64,000 nt of DNA, taken from assembly GCA_030832645.1 (NCBI GenBank), contig JAURIR010000003.1, positions 18,866-82,865 of the forward strand. The letters are read 5' to 3'. The position numbers and the translations under genes were made by a program. The notes under the pieces were generated by a model. The model made no database searches and had not been told where the DNA came from. It was given only the letters and a program-made list of their open reading frames with translations. Shown here piece after piece: positions 36,264-45,127 of the stretch. Within the stretch, counting starts at the first letter, position 1. The number at the start of each line of letters is the position of its first letter. The stretch is from Chitinophagales bacterium. Its GTDB lineage: Bacteria; Bacteroidota; Bacteroidia; Chitinophagales; Chitinophagaceae.

Positions 36264-38681
36264 ATGAAAAATATTCTTTTCTCTTTGCTATTGGTTGGAT
36301 GTATGCAGCTCAATGCACAGGTTCCTGTTAATCCAGATCTTCTGAAAGGGTCCTGGCGAGCAAGTTGGATTACCTGTCCTAATGTAGCACAAAGAGATTA
36401 CGGTGTTTATCATTTTAGAAAATCATTTACGATTGATGATATCAAAGAAAAGTTTATTGTTCATCTAAGTGCAGACAATCGGTATCGTTTGTTTGTAAAC
36501 GGAGTGGCTGTTTGCAGCGGACCTGCAAGGGGGGATTTATATAATTGGTATTTTGAATCAGTCGATATTGCCCCTTATTTACGCAAAGGGAAAAACACCA
36601 TCGCAGCATTGGTTTGGAATATGGGAGTGCATGCACCTGTAGCTCAAATCTCTAATCAAACAGCATTTGTGCTGCAGGGTGATACGGATGCAGAGAAAGT
36701 AGTCAATTCAAATGCTACTTGGAAGGTGATAAAAGATTCATCCTATGTTCCATGTTCATTGGATAATGGGGCAAGAGTAAAATCGTATATGGTTGTTGGA
36801 CCCGGGGATCAGGTAGATGCAAAAAATTATCCTTGGGGCTGGGAACAACTGGACTATGATGATGCAAAATGGCTAAATGCTTCGAGCATCACCAATCCTG
36901 TCAATGTTGGATACGGATCAGATAATCTATGGAGCTTGAAGCAACGAAATATTCCGTTGATGTTTGAGAAAATGCAACGTATTCAAACTGTTCGAAGAAG
37001 CGAGGGGATGGAAGTAGGCAGTACTTTTTTATCTGGCAGTAAATCGTTGGTTGTTCCTGCAAATAAGACAGTTTCAATTTTATTGGATCAATCTTTCAAT
37101 ACAGTTGCCTATCCGCAGCTGATTACTTCTAAAGGAAGGGGAGCGAGTATCAAACTGAGTTATACCGAAGCTTTGTTGGCAGATCCGAATTCGGAGAAGT
37201 ACAAAGATGTTAGTATCAATGGAGCTACTCGAAGAAAGGATTTTCAAAAAGGGAATCGAAATGATATTCATAGTAAGTTGGTAATTGGCAACTACGATAT
37301 TTTTATTGCCGACGGTGGAGTGCAAAGAGTTTTCAGGCCACTGTGGGTGAGAACCTATCGCTATATACAATTAGATATCACTACAAAAGACGAGCCACTT
37401 GAAATAAATGATCTCTATGGGATGGCAACAGGTTATCCATTTGAAGTGAAAGCTTCGTTCAAGTCGAATGATTCATCCTTGCAACAAATTTGGGACATTG
37501 GATGGCGAACAGCACAGCTCTGTGCAGGGGAAACCTATTTTGATTGTCCGTATTACGAGCAATTGCAATACGAAGGGGATACCCGTATTCAATCGTTGAT
37601 TTCATTGTATGTAACAGGAGACGATCGTTTGATGCGTAAGGCCATTTTAGATTTTTACCATTCGAGGGTGCCAGAGGGGTTAACACAAGGAAGATATCCC
37701 AGCAGCCGCTTGCAGGTAATTCCGCCTTTCTCCTTGTATTGGGTAAGTATGTTGCACGATTATTGGATGCATCGAAAAGATGCAGCATTTGTGGAGCAGT
37801 TCCTGGTTCCTATTATGGGAGTATTGGATTGGTACGAAAGAAAAATTGATCAGCAGAAAAATATGTTGGGTCCGATGAAGTGGTGGAATTTTGTGGATTG
37901 GAATCAAAAATTTCCTGGAGGCACTCCTGATGGTGCAAACGAAGGCAACTCCTCCGTGATTACATTTCAGTATGTGTATACATTGAAACAAGCTGCAGAG
38001 CTGTTCAATTATTTTGGTAAACCAAACGATGCAGCTCATTATAAAAATCTTGCAGATCGATTGGGCAAAGGTGCATTTACTGCTTGTTACGATAGCAAGA
38101 AAGGTGTGATGGCCAATACACCATTTAAAAACACTTTCAGTCAGCATGCAAGTATTATGGGCATTCTATCAGGCAGTGTTCCAAAAGAGCTGCAGCAAAA
38201 AATGATCATGAATACCTTAACGGATACCAGTATCAGTCAGGCTACTTTTTATTACAGATTTTATTTGAACCGCGCATTGAAGTATACTGGCAATGCAGAC
38301 AGGTATTACAAGGAATTAAAACCATGGCGAGATATGATCGATTTAGGGTTGACCACCTTTGCAGAAGAGCCCGATCCTACACGATCTGATTGTCATGCAT
38401 GGAGTTCGAGCCCTAATTATGATTTCTTTGCAACCATTTGTGGCATTACTCCATCCAAACCAGGTTTTTCGGCTGTTAGAATTGCTCCTGCTCTTGGAGA
38501 GTTGAACCATGTTGTTGGTGAAATGCCCCATCCAAATGGAATCATCAAAGTTGAAATACAAAAGGATGGATCTTCTGGAGTGCTGGCAACTATTGAGTTG
38601 CCTTCCAATGTACCGGGAGTATTTTCCTGGAAAGGCAAGGAAGTATCCCTTCATTCAGGAATACAAAAAATCAAACTCTAG
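36264..38681 (+). CDS. Alpha-L-rhamnosidase, GH78-like, exported
   Basis: 805 residues, signal MKNILFSLLLVGCMQLNA. Beta domains (DNRYRLFVNGVAV, GPARGDLYNWYFESVDI) precede the (alpha/alpha)6 barrel with the family motif DCPYYEQLQYEGDTRIQ carrying the acidic catalytic region, and SDCHAWSSSPNYDFFATICGI. A C-terminal beta domain follows. GH78 enzymes release terminal L-rhamnose from plant glycosides or bacterial polysaccharides. It is convergent with the next gene; the stop codons abut. Confidence 0.9.
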   Translation: MKNILFSLLLVGCMQLNAQVPVNPDLLKGSWRASWITCPNVAQRDYGVYHFRKSFTIDDIKEKFIVHLSADNRYRLFVNGVAVCSGPARGDLYNWYFESVDIAPYLRKGKNTIAALVWNMGVHAPVAQISNQTAFVLQGDTDAEKVVNSNATWKVIKDSSYVPCSLDNGARVKSYMVVGPGDQVDAKNYPWGWEQLDYDDAKWLNASSITNPVNVGYGSDNLWSLKQRNIPLMFEKMQRIQTVRRSEGMEVGSTFLSGSKSLVVPANKTVSILLDQSFNTVAYPQLITSKGRGASIKLSYTEALLADPNSEKYKDVSINGATRRKDFQKGNRNDIHSKLVIGNYDIFIADGGVQRVFRPLWVRTYRYIQLDITTKDEPLEINDLYGMATGYPFEVKASFKSNDSSLQQIWDIGWRTAQLCAGETYFDCPYYEQLQYEGDTRIQSLISLYVTGDDRLMRKAILDFYHSRVPEGLTQGRYPSSRLQVIPPFSLYWVSMLHDYWMHRKDAAFVEQFLVPIMGVLDWYERKIDQQKNMLGPMKWWNFVDWNQKFPGGTPDGANEGNSSVITFQYVYTLKQAAELFNYFGKPNDAAHYKNLADRLGKGAFTACYDSKKGVMANTPFKNTFSQHASIMGILSGSVPKELQQKMIMNTLTDTSISQATFYYRFYLNRALKYTGNADRYYKELKPWRDMIDLGLTTFAEEPDPTRSDCHAWSSSPNYDFFATICGITPSKPGFSAVRIAPALGELNHVVGEMPHPNGIIKVEIQKDGSSGVLATIELPSNVPGVFSWKGKEVSLHSGIQKIKL

Positions 38682-39785
38682 TTAGATTCGTTTGGCAAAC
38701 TTTTGTGCTTTCAACGACAGTTCAGTAGCCAGGAAGCAATGTGCTTGAGGCATAGCAGTTTCTGTTCTGTTTACTACATCGTCTACAAATTGCTTTCCAA
38801 AATTGAGTGCAACATCTTTACAGTTGATGTAATTGGTTTCTTTGTTGTTGGCATAATACAAATGATTGCCACTGTCGTAACGTGCGATGTCAATATTTTT
38901 TCTGATCTCAATAAATCCCTCTGTTCCTAAAATGGTCAATCTTCCATCTCCCCAGGTTTTTAAACCGTTGGGAGTGAACCAATCGACTCTGATGTAACCT
39001 TGTCCACCATTGCCTTTCAGCATAACATCTCCAAAATCTTCGAATCCAGGTTTATCGGGATGGTTTACGTTGCCGATTTGAGAGGCTACTACTTCTGCAC
39101 TTGTAGAGTTTGTGAAAAATAAAAATTGATCAAACTGGTGAGAAGCGATATCTGTGATGATGCCTCCAAATTTCTTTTTGTCCCAAAACCAATCGGGTCT
39201 GGAGGAAGGATTTATGCGGTGCGGACCGAGGCCAATGGTTTGAATTACTTTTCCTATCAATCCCTCTTTGATCAATTCTCCTGCTTTTACAGTAGCCTTG
39301 TTTTCAAAACGCTCACTGAACATGATGGAGTAAATACGCTTGGTTTCTTTCTGTACTTTTTTTACTTCTGCCAATTGCTCCAACGTGGTGATGCCTGGTT
39401 TATCTACTAGATAATCTTTGCCGTGCTTCATTACTTCAATACCAAGTGGACCTCTTTCAACCGGAATACCGGAGCTGAGAATCAATTGGATGGAATTGTC
39501 TTCCAAAATTTCTTTTTCACTGGAAGCAACTTTTACTTGAGGGAAGGCTTTCGTATAGGCCGCTATCAACTCTGGCTCTTTTGCATATACTGCCACCAGC
39601 TCACCCCCTCCATTGATCACAGAACTGGTCATGCCATAAATATGATTATGGTTGATATTGATTACAGAGAAACGAATTCTTTTTTCTACCGGTTGAATGA
39701 TTTTATTCTCTTGGGTAAAAGACGATAACAACGGGAGTCCGCTTGCTGCGACAGTTGATTTAAGAAATGTTCTGCGTGGAAACAT
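38682..39785 (-). CDS. Gfo/Idh/MocA family oxidoreductase with Tat signal, altered glycine motif
   Basis: ATG 39785 gives MFPRRTFLKSTVAASGLPLL, a twin-arginine signal; the long in-frame upstream stretch overlaps the GntP gene's region and is not signal-like. The first strand-loop reads FSVININHNHIYGM with no GxGxxG loop; the catalytic lysine is in DKP of YLVDKPGITT. FGGIITDIASHQFDQFLFF fits the usual C-terminal domain. Likely a periplasmic sugar-related oxidoreductase, possibly with changed cofactor binding. Confidence 0.86.
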   Translation of the reverse strand: MFPRRTFLKSTVAASGLPLLSSFTQENKIIQPVEKRIRFSVININHNHIYGMTSSVINGGGELVAVYAKEPELIAAYTKAFPQVKVASSEKEILEDNSIQLILSSGIPVERGPLGIEVMKHGKDYLVDKPGITTLEQLAEVKKVQKETKRIYSIMFSERFENKATVKAGELIKEGLIGKVIQTIGLGPHRINPSSRPDWFWDKKKFGGIITDIASHQFDQFLFFTNSTSAEVVASQIGNVNHPDKPGFEDFGDVMLKGNGGQGYIRVDWFTPNGLKTWGDGRLTILGTEGFIEIRKNIDIARYDSGNHLYYANNKETNYINCKDVALNFGKQFVDDVVNRTETAMPQAHCFLATELSLKAQKFAKRI

Positions 39786-39868
39786 ATGCGATGAATTTAT
39801 ATAAGCGTTAATAACTTTTCGAATGTACAGATTCCATTTGCATCCGGGCGCAATTTTACGAAATCGAT

Positions 39869-41179
39869 TTACTTCAAGAGGTAGTCGATGACCAATACTC
39901 CGATCAATCCCATGAATGAAACGATCGTTTCCATGATGGTCCAGGATTTCAATGTTTGTTTGATGCTCAAATTGAAATATTCTTTGAACAACCAAAATCC
40001 GCTGTCGTTGACATGCGATAACATGAGGCTTCCAGAGCCTACGGCCAATACCATCAAGCTTGGATCGGTATGTGTGGCTATCACAACGGGGGCAATGATG
40101 CCTGCAGTTGTTAAACCCGCTACAGTAGCTGAACCCATCGCAACCCGGATGATGGCACTGATCAACCAGCCGAGTAACAATGGGGGTAGCTGCAATTGAT
40201 TGAATGCATCCGCTAGCTGCGCACTTACCCCGCTGTCTACATACACTTGTTTAAGTGCACCAGCTCCTGATACAATCAAAATGATCATCAATACATCTTT
40301 GATCGAATCAGCATAGGTATGCATGATTGCAGCAAGTGATTTACCCCGGGTAATACCTAAAGCGATCGTAGCGTATACCATAGAAATAAACATCAACATG
40401 CTCGGATCAGATATAAATTGAATGAGGGGGATGTTGTTGGAGGGGGTATTCAAATGGAAGTAAGTAGATACCAGTAAAATAAAAACAGGCAGCAGGCAGG
40501 TAATGATGCTATTTAAGAAGCTCGGTAGGGAGGAGACTTCTATATCTTTTGGTTTAAATGTTTGCAAGGGTTCCACATCCATTTTTTTTAGTGTCGTTGC
40601 AAAGAGAGGTCCTGCGACAATAATGGTAGGAATAGCAATGCAGATGCCGTATAACAATGTCTTACCCATATCTGCATGCAATTGATTGACCAATGCTGCA
40701 GGCGACGGGTGTGGGGGCAACAAACCATGTGTTACGGAAAGAGCTGCCAGCATTGGAATTCCGACATAAACAGCGGGAAGTTTTAGTCTGTATACGATTG
40801 AAAAAATCAAGGGTACCAATAAAACAAAACCAACATTATAGAAAAGTGGAATTCCTACAATAAATCCTGTTAATACCAACGCCCATGTGATTCGTTTTTC
40901 TCCGAAGGTTTTCAACAATACGTCGCTGATTTTCTGGGCGGCTCCTGATTCGGCAACGAGTTTCCCGATCATGGCTCCGAAGAGAATAACCATCAGCAAA
41001 GATCCAAGGGTATCACCCACTCCTTTTTGAATAGAGCCAGGTATCTTTTCAAGGGGCATCCCCAACATGAGCCCGCCTGCAAGTGAAACAATGATAAAAG
41101 CAATGAACGTATTGCATTTTAGCCAGGAAATCAGCAATATGAGCAACAAGATGCAAACGGCGATCGTTAAGAAAAGCAT
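39869..41179 (-). CDS. gntP: GntP-family gluconate/sugar acid permease
   Basis: 436 residues with 12-14 predicted TM helices. Recognisable GntP motifs are GGLMLGMPLEKIPGSIQKGVG, FGAMIGKLVAESGAAQKI, GIPLFYNVGFVLL and THGLLPPHPSPAA. Members take up gluconate or related sugar acids with a proton. Which acid is not clear; no gluconate kinase is adjacent. It is divergent from the isomerase gene at 41277, so they may share a regulatory region. Confidence 0.9.
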   Translation of the reverse strand: MLFLTIAVCILLLILLISWLKCNTFIAFIIVSLAGGLMLGMPLEKIPGSIQKGVGDTLGSLLMVILFGAMIGKLVAESGAAQKISDVLLKTFGEKRITWALVLTGFIVGIPLFYNVGFVLLVPLIFSIVYRLKLPAVYVGIPMLAALSVTHGLLPPHPSPAALVNQLHADMGKTLLYGICIAIPTIIVAGPLFATTLKKMDVEPLQTFKPKDIEVSSLPSFLNSIITCLLPVFILLVSTYFHLNTPSNNIPLIQFISDPSMLMFISMVYATIALGITRGKSLAAIMHTYADSIKDVLMIILIVSGAGALKQVYVDSGVSAQLADAFNQLQLPPLLLGWLISAIIRVAMGSATVAGLTTAGIIAPVVIATHTDPSLMVLAVGSGSLMLSHVNDSGFWLFKEYFNLSIKQTLKSWTIMETIVSFMGLIGVLVIDYLLK

Positions 41180-41276
41180 TGCGTGAATTTATTGGGTCAA
41201 TTCTTTTGTTAATTTAAAACTTTAAGTAATTTAAACATTCTAATTAATATAGTTTGATCATTTAAAAACATTCATC

Positions 41277-42098
41277 ATGAAAAATAGAAGATCGTTCCTT
41301 CAACTTTCAGCACTGGGAATGGCTGGAGCAATTGCCAAACCATCTTTCGCAATAGAGCAGATGGAAAAATCAATTGAATTTCCAATTGGATTTGCAGGGT
41401 ATTCGTTTGCAAAGTTTGATATCGATAAAATGATATCCATGTTGCAAAAATTGAATGTGAAAAATCTCTCTCTGAAAGAAATTCATTTGCCACTCAATAG
41501 TACCAAGGAAGCTATTGAAGTTGCCAAGAAAAAATTTGCAGACGGGGGTATCAATGTTTACACAGTTGGTGTTGTATACATGCGCTCGAAAGAGGCCGTA
41601 GACCAGGCCTTCGAATATGCAAAGAACGTAGGGGTAGAGATGATTGTGGGGGTTCCTAACCAGGATTTACTTTCTTACGCGGAGGCAAAAGTGAAAGAGA
41701 CCAATATTCGTTTGGCTATTCATAATCATGGTCCGGAAGATAAATTGTATCCTTCGCCAAAAGATATATACGATCGAATCAAGAATTTTGACAGTCGAGT
41801 GGGACTTTGTATTGATATTGGTCATACACTTCGTGCAGGGGTTTTACCTGAAAAAGCTGTGAAGGATTACCGCGATCGTTTGTTTGATTTACATGTGAAG
41901 GATGTAACTGCCATGGCCAAAGATGCCAAGGTGATTGAAATTGGAAGAGGGGCTATCAACTATCCTGCTTTTATTGAAGCACTCGAAAAAATAAATTACA
42001 AAGGCATGTGCAGTATTGAATACGAAAAAGACATGTCTGACCCATTGGTTGGTATGGCAGAATCCGTAGGATTTGTGAAAGGCATTATTCGAGGATAA
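41277..42098 (+). CDS. Sugar phosphate isomerase/epimerase-like TIM barrel with Tat signal
   Basis: 273 residues: MKNRRSFLQLSALGMAGAIA is a twin-arginine signal. The xylose-isomerase-like barrel shows GFAGYSFAKFDIDKMI, KNLSLKEIHLPLN, AIHNHGPEDKL, GLCIDIGHTLRAG, DLHVKDVT and SIEYEKDMS, which contain the usual metal-binding Glu, His, Asp and Glu. Related Tat-exported isomerases work next to Gfo/Idh/MocA oxidases. The product is not determinable. First of four closely spaced genes. Confidence 0.9.
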   Translation: MKNRRSFLQLSALGMAGAIAKPSFAIEQMEKSIEFPIGFAGYSFAKFDIDKMISMLQKLNVKNLSLKEIHLPLNSTKEAIEVAKKKFADGGINVYTVGVVYMRSKEAVDQAFEYAKNVGVEMIVGVPNQDLLSYAEAKVKETNIRLAIHNHGPEDKLYPSPKDIYDRIKNFDSRVGLCIDIGHTLRAGVLPEKAVKDYRDRLFDLHVKDVTAMAKDAKVIEIGRGAINYPAFIEALEKINYKGMCSIEYEKDMSDPLVGMAESVGFVKGIIRG

Positions 42099-42107
42099 AC
42101 CCCTTGT

Positions 42108-42590
42108 GTGAAACTCAATAGCTGTAAGGTTTTGGTTGACTATGGTATTGCCACGCTGGTGGAAGATGCCACTGGTATGAAAGGTTTATTATCTAATAGT
42201 AAAGTGGAGGCTGGTCAAGTCGTGACTCCTTTTTATGCAAGAGAGACGTTGAAGGAACCCAATTACTTAACCTTGCAGATCAATGATCAGGAACATATTT
42301 TGTTGGGTCCTGAGTTTATTCAATATACCAATCACAGTTGCGATCCAAATGTTTTTTTTGATACCACCGAAATGAAACTAGTGGCCTTGAGAGATATTCA
42401 GGTTAACGAGGAGCTTACTTTTTTTTATCCCTCTACAGAATGGAAGATGGATCAAGCCTTTGAGTGTTTATGTGGGTCTGAAAAATGTATCAAAAAAATT
42501 CAAGGCGCTTTTTCACTCACTGCTCAACAACAACAGTCCTACAAGCTCAATCAATTTATACTGAATAAAATTCAGGAAGGTGCACATTAA
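42108..42590 (+). CDS. SET-domain protein, GTG start
   Basis: 160 residues. GTG 42108 is the only plausible start, 9 bases after the isomerase stop; the first internal ATG would cut the domain. SET motifs: MKGLLSNSKVEAGQVV, NHSCDPNVFFD (the N-H-S-C core) and ELTFFYPSTEW with the active-site Tyr, followed by a post-SET-like FECLCGSEKCIKKIQG. SET enzymes methylate protein lysines with S-adenosylmethionine. No signal peptide, so cytoplasmic; its target is unknown and its neighbours are exported. Confidence 0.85.
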   Translation: MKLNSCKVLVDYGIATLVEDATGMKGLLSNSKVEAGQVVTPFYARETLKEPNYLTLQINDQEHILLGPEFIQYTNHSCDPNVFFDTTEMKLVALRDIQVNEELTFFYPSTEWKMDQAFECLCGSEKCIKKIQGAFSLTAQQQQSYKLNQFILNKIQEGAH

Positions 42591-42600
42591 ATCGCTTGCT

Positions 42601-43467
42601 TTGAAAAAAATATTCCTCAATCTGTTTTGTTTTTGTATCGTTCTTTCATCTGCTGCACAACATAAAGATCACAAGCTGGAAAAGAAAATTGCAGACCAGA
42701 TAAAGGGCTTCAATGGTCAAATGGGCGTATATGTCAAGAGCTTAAAAACCGGTAAGACGATTTCCATCAATGGAGATACTGTTTTTCCTACTGCAAGTAT
42801 TGTGAAGGTTCCGATTCTCATTGGCATCATGAACCGAATCCATAACAACGAACTTAGTTACCATCAAAAACTTATTTGGTACGATACCTTGAACTATGAT
42901 CCTGGAGAAGATATTGTTGCATATTTAAAACCTCAAACAGCAATCGAGTTAAGTAAGGTGATGATGTTGATGATGACCATCTCTGATAATACAGGTAGTT
43001 TATGGTTGCAAAGTATTGCCGGCACGGGTACACGAATCAATCGCTTACTGGATAGCATGGGCTATACTGCAACCCGCGTTAATAGCCGAACTCCAGGAAG
43101 AGAGCAAAGCAGATCCGAATTCGGTTGGGGGCAAACAACTCCGAATGAAATGGGAAAAATTTTTGAAGACATCGTGAACGGTAAAATAATCAACAAAGAA
43201 TCTTGCGATAGAATGTTGCGTATAATGGGTAGGCAGTATTGGGACGAAGAAGCATTGTCATCTATACCTCCAACTGTTTTTGTCGCTTCAAAGAATGGTG
43301 CAGTCAATGCCAGTCGTAGCGAAGTACTCTTTGTAAATGCAAAGCATCCTTATATACTCAGTGTCTTCACAAAAAATAATAAAGATACTAGCTGGGAGTC
43401 TTCTAATGAAGCATGGGAGCTCACCAGAAAATTATCTAAATTGGTTTGGAATTATTTCAATGAATAA
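42601..43467 (+). CDS. Class A beta-lactamase-like serine hydrolase, exported
   Basis: About 288 residues. Two non-ATG starts compete: TTG 42601 gives the good signal peptide (M)KKIFLNLFCFCIVLSSAA and lies 10 bases after the SET gene; GTG 42580 overlaps it. The class A motifs are seen: SIVK (SxxK), SDN in TISDNTG, and KNG in VASKNGAVN in place of KTG. It may degrade beta-lactams, but such chromosomal forms often act on other amides. No antibiotic resistance can be claimed from sequence. Confidence 0.85.
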   Translation: MKKIFLNLFCFCIVLSSAAQHKDHKLEKKIADQIKGFNGQMGVYVKSLKTGKTISINGDTVFPTASIVKVPILIGIMNRIHNNELSYHQKLIWYDTLNYDPGEDIVAYLKPQTAIELSKVMMLMMTISDNTGSLWLQSIAGTGTRINRLLDSMGYTATRVNSRTPGREQSRSEFGWGQTTPNEMGKIFEDIVNGKIINKESCDRMLRIMGRQYWDEEALSSIPPTVFVASKNGAVNASRSEVLFVNAKHPYILSVFTKNNKDTSWESSNEAWELTRKLSKLVWNYFNE

Positions 43468-43476
43468 ATTTTTGCA

Positions 43477-45120
43477 ATGAAACAATTGATTGTTTTTTTC
43501 TCTGTACTTGTTTTTTTCTCCTGCAATTCTTCAAACAGGGCAGACAAGGTATATGTGAATGGTAATTTTTGGACTGGGGACAGCGCCAATCCAACGGCAA
43601 CAGTTCTTGCCATCAAGGGAGATAAAATTATCTATGTGGGAAATGACGCCTCACAAGTAAATGCTACAGAGCAAATTGATCTCAACGGTAATATGGTGGT
43701 GCCAGGATTTACCGACAACCATACACATTTTCTTTCTGCTGGATACGGATTATCCAGTGTTAAGCTAAAAGATGCCATGACCAAGGCAGCTTTTATTCAG
43801 CGCATCAGTGATTTTTGTAAAACCCATCCCGGAAATGCATGGATTCGGGAAGGAAATTGGGATAATGAAAATTGGGGAGGCGAATTACCAAGTAAAGAGT
43901 GGATCGACTCTGTATCAGGTGATCATCCCATTTTTATTTCACGTTATGATGGGCATATGGCTTTTGCAAATTCAAAAGCAATGCAACTTGCTGGGGTAAA
44001 TGCATCAACTGTATCGCCAGCAGGAGGTGTTGTCGTTAAAAATACAAAAGGAGAATTGACGGGTTGTTTCAAAGACAAAGCAATGTCGTTGATTGAAAAG
44101 GCAATACCCGATCCAACAGAGGCAGAGTTGGAAGAGTATTACAAAGCAGCCGCTAACTATGCATTGGAGCGAGGAGTGACGCATGTAAATGACATGGGAT
44201 CTTATGGTGGGTGGATGGATTTAAGCACTTACAGACGCGTAGCTCAAAAAAATAATTCACTCATTAGAATGTATTCATTCGTGCCATTGGCTACTTGGAG
44301 CAGACTCGATTCTTTTGTACAAAAAAATGGAAGAGGAGATGATTTATTGAAATGGGGTGGATTGAAAGGGTATGTGGATGGGTCGTTGGGGTCAACTACT
44401 GCATGGTTTCATCAACCGTATTTGGACGATCCGAAGTCGACCGGGCTTACCATCACTGATACAATTGATTTACGAAATTGGGTGATTGGAGCAGACAAAG
44501 CAGGCCTGCATGTTGCGGTACATGCAATTGGCGACCGTGCAAACGACTTTATTTTGTCTGTATATCAGGAGGCAGAAAAAATAAATGGATCGCGTGATAG
44601 AAGATTCAGGGTTGAACATGCTCAGCACGTGCGGTTGGAGGCCATCGATCATTTTGCAAACCAACAAGTGATTGCCTCTATGCATCCATTTCATTTGGTA
44701 GACGATGGTATTTGGGCATACAAGCGACTCGATACAAACAGATTAAAAGGGACTTATGCAATAAAGACCATGATGGATAAAGGGGTGACTGTTACGTTTG
44801 GATCTGATTGGCCTGTGGCTCCTGTTGATGCATTATATGGATTGTATGCAGCCGTAACGAGAAGAACAGGCGACAATAAAAATCCAAATGGATGGTATCC
44901 TGATCAAAAAATTTCTATTGATCAAGCCCTGCGTGCATATACCCAAAATAATGCGCGCGCCTCTTTCATGGAGGGGAAAATAGGAGTATTGAAAAAAGGG
45001 TACTACGCCGACTTTGCAGTACTTGATCAGGATATTAAGAAGATTGATCCGATCACACTCAAAGAAGTGAAGGTGTTAAGAACAGTTTTGAACGGGAAAG
45101 AAGTATTTGTAAGAAAGTAG
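43477..45120 (+). CDS. YtcJ-like metal-dependent amidohydrolase, lipoprotein
   Basis: 547 residues. The N-terminus MKQLIVFFSVLVFFSCNSS has a lipobox ending in Cys, so it is a membrane-anchored lipoprotein. The amidohydrolase core shows DNHTHFLSAGYG (metal His pair), YVDGSLGSTTAWFHQPY, HVAVHAIGDRAND, RVEHAQHV and FGSDWPVAP with the Asp. The YtcJ/NfdA group hydrolyses N-substituted formamides or other amides. Fourth gene of the 41277-45120 run. Confidence 0.9.
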   Translation: MKQLIVFFSVLVFFSCNSSNRADKVYVNGNFWTGDSANPTATVLAIKGDKIIYVGNDASQVNATEQIDLNGNMVVPGFTDNHTHFLSAGYGLSSVKLKDAMTKAAFIQRISDFCKTHPGNAWIREGNWDNENWGGELPSKEWIDSVSGDHPIFISRYDGHMAFANSKAMQLAGVNASTVSPAGGVVVKNTKGELTGCFKDKAMSLIEKAIPDPTEAELEEYYKAAANYALERGVTHVNDMGSYGGWMDLSTYRRVAQKNNSLIRMYSFVPLATWSRLDSFVQKNGRGDDLLKWGGLKGYVDGSLGSTTAWFHQPYLDDPKSTGLTITDTIDLRNWVIGADKAGLHVAVHAIGDRANDFILSVYQEAEKINGSRDRRFRVEHAQHVRLEAIDHFANQQVIASMHPFHLVDDGIWAYKRLDTNRLKGTYAIKTMMDKGVTVTFGSDWPVAPVDALYGLYAAVTRRTGDNKNPNGWYPDQKISIDQALRAYTQNNARASFMEGKIGVLKKGYYADFAVLDQDIKKIDPITLKEVKVLRTVLNGKEVFVRK

Positions 45121-45127
45121 TCGTTTT

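Noticed and set aside
39786..39995. In-frame 70-residue N-terminal extension of the oxidoreductase at 38682
   Set aside because: The extension is not signal-like and overlaps the GntP gene; the twin-arginine signal starts exactly at ATG 39785.
42601..43467. True class A beta-lactamase resistance gene
   Set aside because: SxxK, SDN and KNG are present, but the third motif is changed and the setting is catabolic, so resistance is not supported.
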